DNA from: JAPLJU01 sp964547985
Lineage (GTDB): Bacteria > Desulfobacterota > Syntrophia > Syntrophales > UBA2192
Reading direction: 5' to 3'
Assembly (NCBI GenBank): GCA_964547985.1
Contig: CAZJPV010000017.1
Span: 1 to 44,130, forward strand
DNA length: 44,130 nt
Below, one piece after another: positions 1-7,641 of the stretch. The notes beneath the pieces are model-generated. The model had not been told where the DNA came from and ran no database searches. It saw only the letters and a list, made by a program, of their open reading frames with translations. The stretch's first letter is position 1. The number at the start of each line of letters is the position of its first letter. The position numbers were made by a program, and so were the translations under genes.

Positions 1-1466
1 TCGGGATCGAGTCGCCGGTACAGGCGGGGATCCTGAGAGGTGATTCCCTTCGGGCAGAGGCCGATGTTGCAGATATTACAGCGGTCCGTCTCGGAGCCGA
101 GGCACCCCGCTGCCGCCTGCAGGATGTACTTGCCGATCTGTACGCCGCTCGCGCCCAGCATGATGAGCGCCGCCGCGTTCGCCGCCAGGTTCCCGGTCTT
201 TCCAATACCGCCTCCCGCGAAGAGGGGGATCTCGTTCTGCTTGCCGATCTTCACGAGGTTCAGGTAGGCGTCGCGGATATTGCTTGCGATGGGATGGCCC
301 ATGTGGTCCATGGAAACCGTGTAGGCCGCTCCCGTGCCCCCGTCTTCACCGTCGATGGCGAGCCCGCCGGCATACGGGTTTCTCGCCAGGTTGTTGAGCA
401 CCGCCAGCGCCGTGCTGGTCCCCGAAATCTTCGGGTAGACGGGGACCCGGAATCCCCAGGCCATATACATGGACTGGATCATCTTGGCCACAGACTCCTC
501 GATGGAATACTGCGTCTGATGTGTCGGCGGGCTGGGAAGGTTCACGCCGGACGGCACGCCGCGCACGGCAGCGATCAGGCTGTTCACCTTGTACCACATG
601 AGAAGCCCTCCATCGCCGGGCTTCGCGCCCTGGCCGTACTTGATCTCCACGGCACAGGGGTTCTCCTTCATCTCGGGGAGGGCGTGGATGATCTCGTCCC
701 AGCCGAAGTAGCCGCTGGCAATCTGGAGGATGACATATTTCAGGAAACGGGAACGGAGAAGTCTCGGCGGGCATCCGCCTTCACCGGTGCACATCCGAAC
801 GGGCATACCCGCCTGTTCGTTCAGGTAGGCCACGCCCATCTGCAGCCCCTCCCACATGGTGGGGGAGAGGGCCCCGAAGGACATGCTCCCGATGATGAGG
901 GGGTAGATCTCGCGAACGGGTGGGATCCAGCCCTGCTCCCGGCTGAACTTCAGGGCGTCCTCGGGGGGCAGGATGCGGCCCAGGAGCGTCCTCAGCTCGA
1001 ATTCGTGCCGTCCCGCGTCAAGGGCGGGGTCCGTCAGCATGGAGATGCGTACGAACTTGATCTGATCGAGAAAGCTCCCCGCTACGTTGCGTCTCCCCCC
1101 GCGCCGCCGTGGCACGCCGCCTGCGTTGATGTGGAAGCGCTGCTTGTCGATTTCTTGGTTCAAAACGGGGATAATCGCGTCGTTCGGGCACACAAGATTG
1201 CACATGGCGCATCCCACGCAGGCATAGGCCGGATCGGTCCTCTGATCGATCCCGTGATAGACGGAAAAAACGTTACTCGGCGTTTCGGTCAGTCCGATGG
1301 GGACGTCGAGGGCGCGCTTTCGGTGGACGCCGAGCTCGATGGCCTGCACGGGGCACACGGCCGTGCATCGCCCGCAGAGCGTGCACTTTTCCTTGCTCCA
1401 GAGGATCCGCCAGTGGAGGTCCTTGGTGCTTAATGTGGATGGGTGAAGGTTTCCCACTGATTCCAT
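1..1466 (-). CDS. Ferredoxin-fused glutamate synthase, FMN domain (GltB domain 2), partial
   Basis: This is the synthase subunit of a split glutamate synthase, which should make glutamate from 2-oxoglutarate and ammonia delivered by a separate amidotransferase. Translating the minus strand gives an open frame of 488 residues that leaves the window at position 1, so the C-terminus is missing. Residues about 28-39 and 75-86 each carry a CX2CX2CX3CP motif, so the N-terminus is a 2x[4Fe-4S] ferredoxin domain. The FMN TIM barrel follows, with GSMSFGALS, EIKYGQGAKPGDGG and DGEDGGTGAA. Near the left edge CNICNIGLCPKGIT supplies the three cysteines expected for the 3Fe-4S cluster. The ATG at 1466 has a GGGAG eight bases upstream. 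The first 37 bases overlap the end of the amidotransferase gene, so the two are probably translationally coupled. The electron donor is probably ferredoxin or an NADPH subunit encoded further left. Confidence 0.9.
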   Translation of the reverse strand, partial: MESVGNLHPSTLSTKDLHWRILWSKEKCTLCGRCTAVCPVQAIELGVHRKRALDVPIGLTETPSNVFSVYHGIDQRTDPAYACVGCAMCNLVCPNDAIIPVLNQEIDKQRFHINAGGVPRRRGGRRNVAGSFLDQIKFVRISMLTDPALDAGRHEFELRTLLGRILPPEDALKFSREQGWIPPVREIYPLIIGSMSFGALSPTMWEGLQMGVAYLNEQAGMPVRMCTGEGGCPPRLLRSRFLKYVILQIASGYFGWDEIIHALPEMKENPCAVEIKYGQGAKPGDGGLLMWYKVNSLIAAVRGVPSGVNLPSPPTHQTQYSIEESVAKMIQSMYMAWGFRVPVYPKISGTSTALAVLNNLARNPYAGGLAIDGEDGGTGAAYTVSMDHMGHPIASNIRDAYLNLVKIGKQNEIPLFAGGGIGKTGNLAANAAALIMLGASGVQIGKYILQAAAGCLGSETDRCNICNIGLCPKGITSQDPRLYRRLDP

Positions 1467-2560
1467 GTTTTAATCTCCCTGCGTCTGCTGTCCACGTACG
1501 CGAGGTCATATTTCATAGGCTGAAAGTCCTTATCCCGGTCCCGGTCGGGAATGGCGGCATCGAGGCCGCAGAGTTCGGAGGAGCAGCAGTAGATGCCGGG
1601 CTTTCCGCCGATGATCCCGGGGCGGAGTTTCTTGCTGTCCTGGACCAGGAACATGCTCTGATCCGGTGTGAAACCGATCACGCAGTTGGGCCCGTCGATG
1701 ATCAGGGGCCGGCAGGTATGCTTGAGAAGCCTCAGCCGCGCCCCATCGGCGTGCCTCGACAATTCCTCGTCCTTGAGCGGGGTGATGATGTGCTTGTAGG
1801 CCTCGAGCCCCATCCCCAGCGTGTAGTGAGTGTAGTGGAGGATGTGCGTGAACACTTCGGAGTCCGACTGGTAGCCCACATAGCCCGGGAAATTCCTGGA
1901 CATGAGGAATTCGCGGATGGGAACAAAAGCCGTGTTCTCGCCGTTTGTCATGGTGGCCACACCCTGGACGAAGAAGGGATGGCAGGCGTAGAGGGTAATG
2001 GCATAGTTGGTGTTCTGCCGGCCCTGGGCGAGCATACTCCGGGCATAGATGTTCTTGTCGGCCAAGTCCAGATAGTCGGCAATCGCCAGGGGGTCGCCCA
2101 CTTCCTTGAGCATGATCACATCGGGCCAGAAGCTGAAGACCATCATGGATCCGTCCTCGATCCCCAACTGCCTGAGCTGCACGCGGGTCAGCATGAGGCG
2201 GAGGCGGATCTCGGCCTTCGGCAGATATTTCCAGTCGTCGGGGTAATCGTAGCAACTGATCAAATAAACGTCCCTTTTCGGTGTTCCCGCCGGGGCCGGC
2301 TTGGAGGGCCGGATGGCACGCTCGAATTTGGGCCTGTACCCCCGCGCCAGCATGTAGTCGTCGAGCTTTTTCATCCCAGCATTGCTGAATATCCCCGATA
2401 GGATAGGGAATTCCTTGTAGGGTTCGAACTCCCCGCCCAGATCGGTGAGGTACAGGCCGACACCGGATCCGTCATGCCCTTCCTTCATCATGTCGATGGA
2501 ATGCAGAAGGATCATCGGGGAGATGGGGTTTTCACTTGTTATCGATACGAGACGGCACAT
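1430..2560 (-). CDS. Class II glutamine amidotransferase subunit of split glutamate synthase
   Basis: This protein should hydrolyse glutamine and pass ammonia to the synthase encoded immediately downstream. It begins Met-Cys-Arg-Leu-Val, so removal of Met1 exposes the N-terminal cysteine nucleophile of an Ntn-type class II amidotransferase. The segment around residues 26-34 (KEGHDGSGVG) and the later YQSDSEVF region fit the fold of the GltB glutaminase domain. At 376 residues it is a complete stand-alone domain rather than part of a roughly 1500-residue GltB. AAGGA lies about ten bases before the ATG. The stop lies inside the synthase gene. The 300-bp upstream region carries repeats and a sigma54-like element, described separately, so nitrogen control is plausible but not shown. 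Confidence 0.85.
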   Translation of the reverse strand: MCRLVSITSENPISPMILLHSIDMMKEGHDGSGVGLYLTDLGGEFEPYKEFPILSGIFSNAGMKKLDDYMLARGYRPKFERAIRPSKPAPAGTPKRDVYLISCYDYPDDWKYLPKAEIRLRLMLTRVQLRQLGIEDGSMMVFSFWPDVIMLKEVGDPLAIADYLDLADKNIYARSMLAQGRQNTNYAITLYACHPFFVQGVATMTNGENTAFVPIREFLMSRNFPGYVGYQSDSEVFTHILHYTHYTLGMGLEAYKHIITPLKDEELSRHADGARLRLLKHTCRPLIIDGPNCVIGFTPDQSMFLVQDSKKLRPGIIGGKPGIYCCSSELCGLDAAIPDRDRDKDFQPMKYDLAYVDSRRREIKTWNQWETFTHPH

Positions 2561-2607
2561 AATCTGTTGTCCTTGAGATATGATGAAATTCTTGTAACCA
2601 TCTATTT

Positions 2608-2623
2608 TCCAATTAACATGCCA
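2608..2623 (-). promoter_or_regulatory. Possible sigma54-type (-24/-12) promoter upstream of the amidotransferase
   Basis: Read on the minus strand the element is TGGCATGTTAATTGGA, against the sigma54 consensus TGGCACG-N4-TTGCA. The GG of the -24 box is present and the spacing of ten bases is right. The -12 GC is GG here, which weakens the call. It sits about 50 bases before the start codon of the amidotransferase. A sigma54 promoter would suit a nitrogen-assimilation operon. Confidence 0.3.
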
Positions 2624-2739
2624 TTAAGAGACCGTCGAAGCCGCCATTTGAAATTGTCTAATACATTGATATTAATATAATTATTATTAATAAAACGGGT
2701 TCTCTATTTAGGCTGTTTTCACAGGGCCGATTCATTTGG

Positions 2740-2781
2740 AACAAAATTGTTATTTTAACCTTTCCGGCATAACAAAATTGT
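2740..2781 (-). repeat. Pair of 11-bp direct repeats in the glutamate synthase upstream region
   Basis: The minus-strand sequence ACAATTTTGTT occurs at 2740-2750 and again at 2771-2781. The copies are identical and 31 bp apart, about three helical turns, so both would face the same side of the DNA. They lie 120-170 bases upstream of the sigma54-like element, the usual place for an enhancer-type activator site. Binding of a regulator here is an inference. Confidence 0.5.
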
Positions 2782-2861
2782 AATCCTTAGAGAGAGCCTT
2801 TTCAGGCTTTTTCCCGGTAATGAAGCCAGGCGGTTGCCTTCATACACAGGGAAGAGTGGGC

Positions 2862-3080
2862 TTATGTACCGTATGAGCTGTTCAAGCGAAATCTCCTCGG
2901 GTCGATGTTGTATTTGTGAACCTTGTAATGGATGACGCGCTTCGTAATGCCCAGTAATTTCGCGGCCTGGCTTTGATTTCCGCTCGTGTTTACCAGGGCG
3001 TCGATAATAAGTGCGCGCTCGTAATCATCGATCAGATCAGGCAGCGACTTCGGTTCCTTGTCGAACAGCTTAGACTTCAT
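2862..3080 (-). CDS. Stand-alone Fis-type (NtrC/NifA C-terminal-like) HTH protein
   Basis: This small protein of 72 residues is almost only a DNA-binding domain. Residues 14-65 match the Fis/HTH_8 domain that usually ends NtrC- and NifA-type activators, including the GNQSQAAKLLGIT helix-turn-helix core. No receiver domain or AAA+ ATPase is present, so it cannot by itself activate a sigma54 holoenzyme. The ATG at 3080 has GGGAG five bases upstream. An ATG at 3083 and a GTG at 3092 are in frame but sit too close to, or upstream of, that ribosome site. It precedes the glutamate synthase genes on the same strand with a 300-bp gap, so it may regulate them or itself. Confidence 0.7.
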   Translation of the reverse strand: MKSKLFDKEPKSLPDLIDDYERALIIDALVNTSGNQSQAAKLLGITKRVIHYKVHKYNIDPRRFRLNSSYGT

Positions 3081-3519
3081 CATATCTCCCACCGTAATGA
3101 TCGATCGTCGAGATTTTCCTAAAAAATGTAAAAGCAGATAGGATATTGAAGTCCAATTAATGTGCCACGCCTTCTTAAGAGGGCTAAGAGGGGACGAAGA
3201 TAGAATTTAATATATTGTTATTATTACGTAAAATGAATATGGACGTTATGAAAATACGGTTCCGGATTTCAGTGCGGGGATGATAAGGGGGAACAAATAG
3301 ATACAAAAATGTTCTTTATTTTAGAGTGAATTGAGTCTATGAGTGGCTGACTTTGATGTCGAACCTATACCCTGTCTATACACTGTCTTGCTGGTTTCCT
3401 TCCATCAGGTGATTGATGCTCGAGTTTTTGCAGTCGAAATGGTATTCTGATCAGTATGACAGAAAGGATCGGAATTCGGGAGATCGAAGATCCGATATCG
3501 TGTCAACTGGCAGGCCCTT
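3081..3519. other. Intergenic region of about 440 bp with a tandem 11-bp repeat
   Basis: No gene is convincing here. A near-tandem pair, CTATACCCTGT then CTATACACTGT, occupies 3365-3386 and is 10/11 identical. It overlaps a possible promoter: TTGATG at 3353-3358, 18 bp, then TATACA at 3377-3382. This could drive the small lipoprotein gene at 3520. I see nothing else beyond AT-rich sequence around 3200-3320. Confidence 0.4.
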
Positions 3520-3897
3520 ATGAAATCATTGATCAAAGAATGGGTTTTCACTGCCATACTGTTTAGTATCCTGGCCTGTCAGGCGATCCAGGATCAAGCT
3601 CCCATCAGAAAGGAAATGACGGGAGCGCCGGGATCCACGACAGTGGCCATCAGGGTGAAAGACATGGGAGCCGCTGACGCGGGAGTTGAAAATCTGCTGG
3701 AAAGATACGCCGCGAGAGAAATCGAGAGGCAATCCCGCGAGGGACAGGAGTTTTTTTACGCGATGGTCGTATCAGATTATTACGACGACCTTCTGGAAAA
3801 ATTGAAAGCGATCGGCGAGATCGAAAGCGTGATCTCGACCCGCGATATACGCGAGGGTGACATCATGATCAGGATCGTGATCGGCCGTTCTCCCTGA
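3520..3897 (+). CDS. Small putative lipoprotein, function unknown
   Basis: The 125-residue product begins with a basic tip, a hydrophobic stretch and a lipobox-like ILAC ending at Cys20, so it is probably a lipoprotein. The mature part, from about residue 41, starts with a strand-like VAIRVKD. A charged helix LERYAAREIERQ follows, then a second strand/helix pair ending LKAIGEIESV and a final strand IMIRIVI. This resembles the small alpha/beta unit in DUF4349/DUF2275-type proteins, but that is from memory and not certain. No good ribosome site precedes the ATG. It stands alone and converges on the YiiX-like gene. Confidence 0.55.
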   Translation: MKSLIKEWVFTAILFSILACQAIQDQAPIRKEMTGAPGSTTVAIRVKDMGAADAGVENLLERYAAREIERQSREGQEFFYAMVVSDYYDDLLEKLKAIGEIESVISTRDIREGDIMIRIVIGRSP

Positions 3898-3922
3898 CGC
3901 AACCGTCCACCCCTGTCTTTTT

Positions 3923-4582
3923 TTACTTCGATCCCTTCCGAACTTCACTGGCCATCCGGATGAGTTCCCAGTAGGGAAGCCGATAGCCCTGTCTCGCCTC
4001 AAAAGCGGATGCTGCGGCAAGAACCTTCTCCTTGATCTTTTCATGCCTGGCGGATAATTCGAGATTCCGGAGTGCCGAGGAGGCGTCCATCCCCTCGGGG
4101 ATCGGACCGATACCCCGGAAGAGGTTCAGCATCACACTGTAGGCCTTGGCCATACGTGCCGGCGCCAGCATCCACCAGCTGTAGCTGATCTTGTCACCTT
4201 CGTCGGCGCCATCCAGCATGGATTCCACAACGGCGTTGTCCACGTAATCTTTCCACAGGGCTTCAGGGTCCCGCCACTCGCCGACCACCGTGAGTTGCGG
4301 GTCATACTCGAGGTCGGCGGGAGCCTGGGTCTCGAAATGGGTGACGCCGAAATAGGAAAGCCACCGGACAACACCGGGGGCTGACATGGTCGTCGTACCC
4401 TTCCAAAGCGTGATACTGAAATGGTGGTACGCATTCGACGCAACCTCCGAGCAGAAAAATTTTGAAGGCTCGCGGAAGTCCATCTCGAAGTCGTAGGGGA
4501 TATGCCTTGACTTTACCTCTTCCAGGGCCCTCTCGGCCGCCCGGTGGGGGATCATCGGATCGGCCTTCTTCCTCTCATTCAT
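3923..4582 (-). CDS. YiiX-like permuted papain-fold protein lacking the N-terminal half
   Basis: Residues about 42-51 read FFCSEVASNAY, very like the catalytic-cysteine segment of YiiX/YebB-type permuted NlpC/P60 (papain-fold) hydrolases. The preceding IPYDFEMDF also fits that family. In these enzymes the catalytic histidine lies upstream in an N-terminal segment (THVGI-like). Here only about 40 residues precede the cysteine, and an in-frame stop lies 18 bases before the ATG. The missing part therefore cannot be recovered by a longer start. A helical C-terminal region of about 150 residues follows. The product is either a truncated, inactive relative or an N-terminally decayed gene. It lies 68 bases downstream of mnmG on the same strand. 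Confidence 0.6.
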   Translation of the reverse strand: MNERKKADPMIPHRAAERALEEVKSRHIPYDFEMDFREPSKFFCSEVASNAYHHFSITLWKGTTTMSAPGVVRWLSYFGVTHFETQAPADLEYDPQLTVVGEWRDPEALWKDYVDNAVVESMLDGADEGDKISYSWWMLAPARMAKAYSVMLNLFRGIGPIPEGMDASSALRNLELSARHEKIKEKVLAAASAFEARQGYRLPYWELIRMASEVRKGSK

Positions 4583-4649
4583 CGTGCACGGAGTCCTCTA
4601 ATAATATTTATGAAAAATTCCTTTTCCTTTCGTATCAGCTGTTTTGTCT

Positions 4650-6524
4650 CTATCCCGCTGCGCTTTCGAGTTCCATTTTCTTCAGGAAGATCAGGATGGC
4701 AGTAAGGGCGGCCTGGGTCATACCGGAAATTCTCCTGGCCTGACCGATGGATGTGGGCTGTATTTTCGAGAGCTTGTGCTTCAACTCGTTGGAAAGGCTC
4801 GGGACAGCCCGGTAGTCCATGCCCGGCGGAATCTTTTTGTGCTCCAGTTCCATGAATTTTTCGATGGACTCACGCTGACGCTGGATGTAATCCTCGTACT
4901 TCGCCTCGATCTCGACCTGCCTTCTGACCTTCCCGTCGGTGATGGGCTTCCAACCCTCGAAGACCTTCAGACGATCATAGGCCATCTCCGGACGCTTCAG
5001 GAGCTTGAAGAGGGTCATGGGCTTTCTCATGGGAAGGGACCCCATCCCCGAAAGGATCCTGTTCACCTCGGCGGTGGGGTTCAGCGTGATGGAGGACAGC
5101 CGGTCGATTCCCTGCCGGATCTGACGCGTTCTTTCTTTCATCTCCCTGTAGGCATCACCCGGAATGAGGCCGAATTCGTGACCTTTATCCATCAGGCGGA
5201 AAACGGCGTTGTCCTCTCGCAGAATCAGGCGATATTCGGCCCGGGAGGTGAACATCCGGTAGGGCTCGTCGACGCCGCGTGTGATGAGGTCGTCCACCAT
5301 GACCCCCATGTAAGCCTGGGATCGCTCCAGGGTAAAGGGTTCTCGGCCCTGGACCTGGAGGGCCGCATTGATGCCGGCCCAGAGCCCCTGGGCTGCCGCC
5401 TCTTCGTAACCCGATGTACCGTTGATCTGGCCGGCGAGAAAAAGGCCTGTGATAAGCTTTGTTTCCAGTGTCTGCTTGAGCTGTGTGGGCTGGACGAAGT
5501 CGTACTCGATGGCGTAAGCCGATCGCATGATCTCCGCCTGTTCGAGGCCGGGGACGCTGCGAACGATCTTTTCCTGAAGATCCAGGGGAAGACAGTTCCC
5601 GAGGCCCTTGGCGTAGACTTCCTCCGTATCCAGACCCTCAAACTCGAGCGTGACGGGATGACGCTCTTTGTCCGTAAAGCGCATCACCTTGTCTTCCAGA
5701 GAGGGACAGTAGCGGGCGCTCACGCCTTTGATGGTGCCGGAATACAGCGGGGAGAGTCGGATGTTCTCCCGGATCAGACGGTGCGTATCGTCTGTGGTGT
5801 GGCTGAAGAAAGAGGGAAGCCGCTCTTCACGAAGCTTTGGCGTGGTGTACGAAAAGGGTTTTGGATCGGGGACGCTGTCCTGTCGTTCCAGCCGTGAAAA
5901 GTCGATGGTCGAGGCCCGCAGTCTCGGCGGCGTGCCTGTCTTCATCCTGCCGATCTCAAAACCGAGAGACTGCAGACAATCGGCAAGTTTCATGGAGGCG
6001 ATCTCCCCGGCCCGACCTGCCGGTGTCTGGAAGGTCCCGATATGGATGAGCCCGTGGAGGAAGGTCCCCGTCGTGATGATGACGGTCCTGCCGCCGTAAA
6101 AAAAACCTGTGCTGTCGACGACACCCGTAACTTTGCCGTCCTCGACGACGATACGGTCGACGATGGCCTGGCGAAGATGGAGGTTTTTCTGTTTTTCGAC
6201 GACGGCCTTCATGGCCAGGCGGTAGAGCTGTTTGTCACACTGGACGCGGGTGGATTGAACGGCCGGGCCCTTGGACGCATTGAGCACACGGAAGTGGACA
6301 GCTGTCTCATCGGCGATCCTGCCCATCTCCCCGCCCAGGGCATCAATTTCCTTGACGAGCTGCCCCTTGGCGAGGCCTCCAATGGCCGGGTTGCAGGACA
6401 TGAGGGCGATGGAATCCAGGTTGATGTTGAAAAGCAGAGTTTCGCATCCCATGCGGGCAGCGGAGAGTGCCGCCTCGCACCCCGCGTGTCCGGCACCTAC
6501 GACAATGACATCAAAATGTTTCAT
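4650..6524 (-). CDS. mnmG: tRNA uridine-5-carboxymethylaminomethyl modification enzyme MnmG (GidA)
   Basis: MnmG works with MnmE to install the carboxymethylaminomethyl group on the wobble uridine of certain tRNAs, using FAD. The protein opens with the dinucleotide-binding motif GAGHAGCE at residues 10-17. It continues with the family hallmarks NPAIGGLAKGQLVKEIDALGG, INGTSGYEEAAAQG and FTSRAEYRL, and ends with a helical tail. At 624 residues it matches the usual length of about 630. The ATG at 6524 fits family N-termini, but no ribosome site lies directly before it. A perfect AGGAGG sits about 27 bases upstream, next to in-frame ATA and CTG codons, so a slightly longer non-ATG start is possible. 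mnmE is not in the window. Confidence 0.95.
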   Translation of the reverse strand: MKHFDVIVVGAGHAGCEAALSAARMGCETLLFNINLDSIALMSCNPAIGGLAKGQLVKEIDALGGEMGRIADETAVHFRVLNASKGPAVQSTRVQCDKQLYRLAMKAVVEKQKNLHLRQAIVDRIVVEDGKVTGVVDSTGFFYGGRTVIITTGTFLHGLIHIGTFQTPAGRAGEIASMKLADCLQSLGFEIGRMKTGTPPRLRASTIDFSRLERQDSVPDPKPFSYTTPKLREERLPSFFSHTTDDTHRLIRENIRLSPLYSGTIKGVSARYCPSLEDKVMRFTDKERHPVTLEFEGLDTEEVYAKGLGNCLPLDLQEKIVRSVPGLEQAEIMRSAYAIEYDFVQPTQLKQTLETKLITGLFLAGQINGTSGYEEAAAQGLWAGINAALQVQGREPFTLERSQAYMGVMVDDLITRGVDEPYRMFTSRAEYRLILREDNAVFRLMDKGHEFGLIPGDAYREMKERTRQIRQGIDRLSSITLNPTAEVNRILSGMGSLPMRKPMTLFKLLKRPEMAYDRLKVFEGWKPITDGKVRRQVEIEAKYEDYIQRQRESIEKFMELEHKKIPPGMDYRAVPSLSNELKHKLSKIQPTSIGQARRISGMTQAALTAILIFLKKMELESAAG

Positions 6525-6624
6525 GGCTGAATGTAAAAGGGACAGGGCTATCCTCCTGCTGGCTTTGCGTTCAACTTGCAAATGTTTTGCTAATTTAATA
6601 AGATCGACCGGAAAATACAACAGG

Positions 6625-6660
6625 AAATAAACCCCGGGCCCTTTCGGGTTATTTATTTTT
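6625..6660 (+). terminator. Hairpin with T-tract directly before the radical SAM start codon
   Basis: AAATAA-A-CCC at 6625-6634 pairs with GGGTTATTT at 6646-6654. This makes a nine-base-pair stem with one bulged A and an 11-base loop, followed by A and five T up to 6660. It has the form of an intrinsic terminator on the plus strand, yet the next base starts the radical SAM gene. No plus-strand gene lies upstream for it to terminate. Confidence 0.4.
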
Positions 6661-7605
6661 ATGCCCAAGCCGGCGTTCTGGAAAAACAAAAAACGCTACT
6701 ACGATTTCAAAAGCTTCCTGTGGAACCGGTTCGGGTGCAACATCTACAAGCTGCAGATCGATGCAGGTTTCACCTGCCCGAATCGCGATGGAAGCCTTGG
6801 CACCGGGGGGTGTTCTTATTGCGATGGACGCGGCTCCAGCTTACGACAGAAAGGGCCCCTGCCGTCGGTTTCAGAACAGATCGAGACGGGAAAGGCTCAC
6901 TACCGGAGAAGCCGGAGGGCGGCGAAGTTCATTGCTTATTTTCAGACCTTTACAAACACCTATGCGCCCCTTGCAAAACTGAAAGCCCTCTACGACGAGG
7001 CCCTGTCGCAGGAGGACATCCTCGGGATATCCGTGGGTACGCGACCCGACTGTATCGACGAGAGCATCATCGGGCTCTTCGAAGACTATGCGAGAAATCA
7101 TCATGTCTGGATAGAATATGGACTGCAATCCATGCACGACCGGACGCTCTGGCGGATCAACCGGGGACACGATGCGGAAACCTTCCGCCGCGCCGTTCTT
7201 CAAACGGCGGGACGGGGCATTCATATCTGTACGCACATTATCGCGGGACTCCCCGGGGAGACCCGTGAGCAGATCCTCGAAACGGCGAGGTTCGTGGCAT
7301 CCCTTCCGATCGAGGGGATCAAGATCCATCTGCTCCTGGCCCTGAACGGGACGGTCATCGGTGATCTTTACAGGGCCGGGCAGATTCGAATGATGGAAAA
7401 AGATGAATATGTCGCCACCGTCTGTGATATCCTCGAGGTGCTTCCGCCGGGGATGGTCATTCAACGGCTGACGGCAGACGGCTACCGGGACATCTATCTG
7501 GCACCCGAGTGGGGCAGAAAAAAGCTGGATGTCCTGAACGCCATCGACCGCGAGCTTGAGCGGAGGGATTCTTACCAGGGGAGGGAGTACGAAAAGAACG
7601 TTTGA
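6661..7605 (+). CDS. YhcC-type radical SAM protein (TIGR01212 family)
   Basis: This belongs to the YhcC/TIGR01212 group of radical SAM proteins, whose reaction is not established as far as I know. The cluster motif is CPNRDGSLGTGGCSYC near residues 39-54, with CX11CX2C spacing, and the preceding FKLQID-like strand is typical. GLQSMHDRTL and a HIIAGLPGET segment give the rest of the SAM barrel. The length of 314 residues is normal. The ATG at 6661 is directly preceded by a hairpin and T-tract with no visible Shine-Dalgarno. The N-terminal alignment nevertheless favours this start. It is divergent from mnmG and about 36 bases upstream of hisC, so it may be cotranscribed with hisC. Confidence 0.88.
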   Translation: MPKPAFWKNKKRYYDFKSFLWNRFGCNIYKLQIDAGFTCPNRDGSLGTGGCSYCDGRGSSLRQKGPLPSVSEQIETGKAHYRRSRRAAKFIAYFQTFTNTYAPLAKLKALYDEALSQEDILGISVGTRPDCIDESIIGLFEDYARNHHVWIEYGLQSMHDRTLWRINRGHDAETFRRAVLQTAGRGIHICTHIIAGLPGETREQILETARFVASLPIEGIKIHLLLALNGTVIGDLYRAGQIRMMEKDEYVATVCDILEVLPPGMVIQRLTADGYRDIYLAPEWGRKKLDVLNAIDRELERRDSYQGREYEKNV

Positions 7606-7641
7606 GGAGGAAAAAGACTGGCGATAAGAAGGAAGGGGAAA

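Larger units (their letters stand above)
2561..2861. other. AT-rich intergenic region before the glutamate synthase genes
   Basis: This stretch of about 300 bp has no convincing gene. It contains the sigma54-like element, the ACAATTTTGTT pair and a very AT-rich tract around 2660-2695. A weak stem AGCCT-TTTC-AGGCT sits near 2796-2809, next to a run of T on the plus strand. The region looks regulatory for the amidotransferase/synthase pair. Confidence 0.5.

Noticed and set aside
294..1433. Long plus-strand open frame of 379 codons
   Set aside because: It is the antisense of the ferredoxin-glutamate synthase gene, which is unmistakable on the minus strand. The plus frame has no family features.
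1433..2401. Plus-strand frame of 322 codons
   Set aside because: Antisense shadow of the amidotransferase gene.
4644..5897. Plus-strand frame of 417 codons
   Set aside because: Antisense shadow of mnmG. It is long only because high-GC third positions remove stops.
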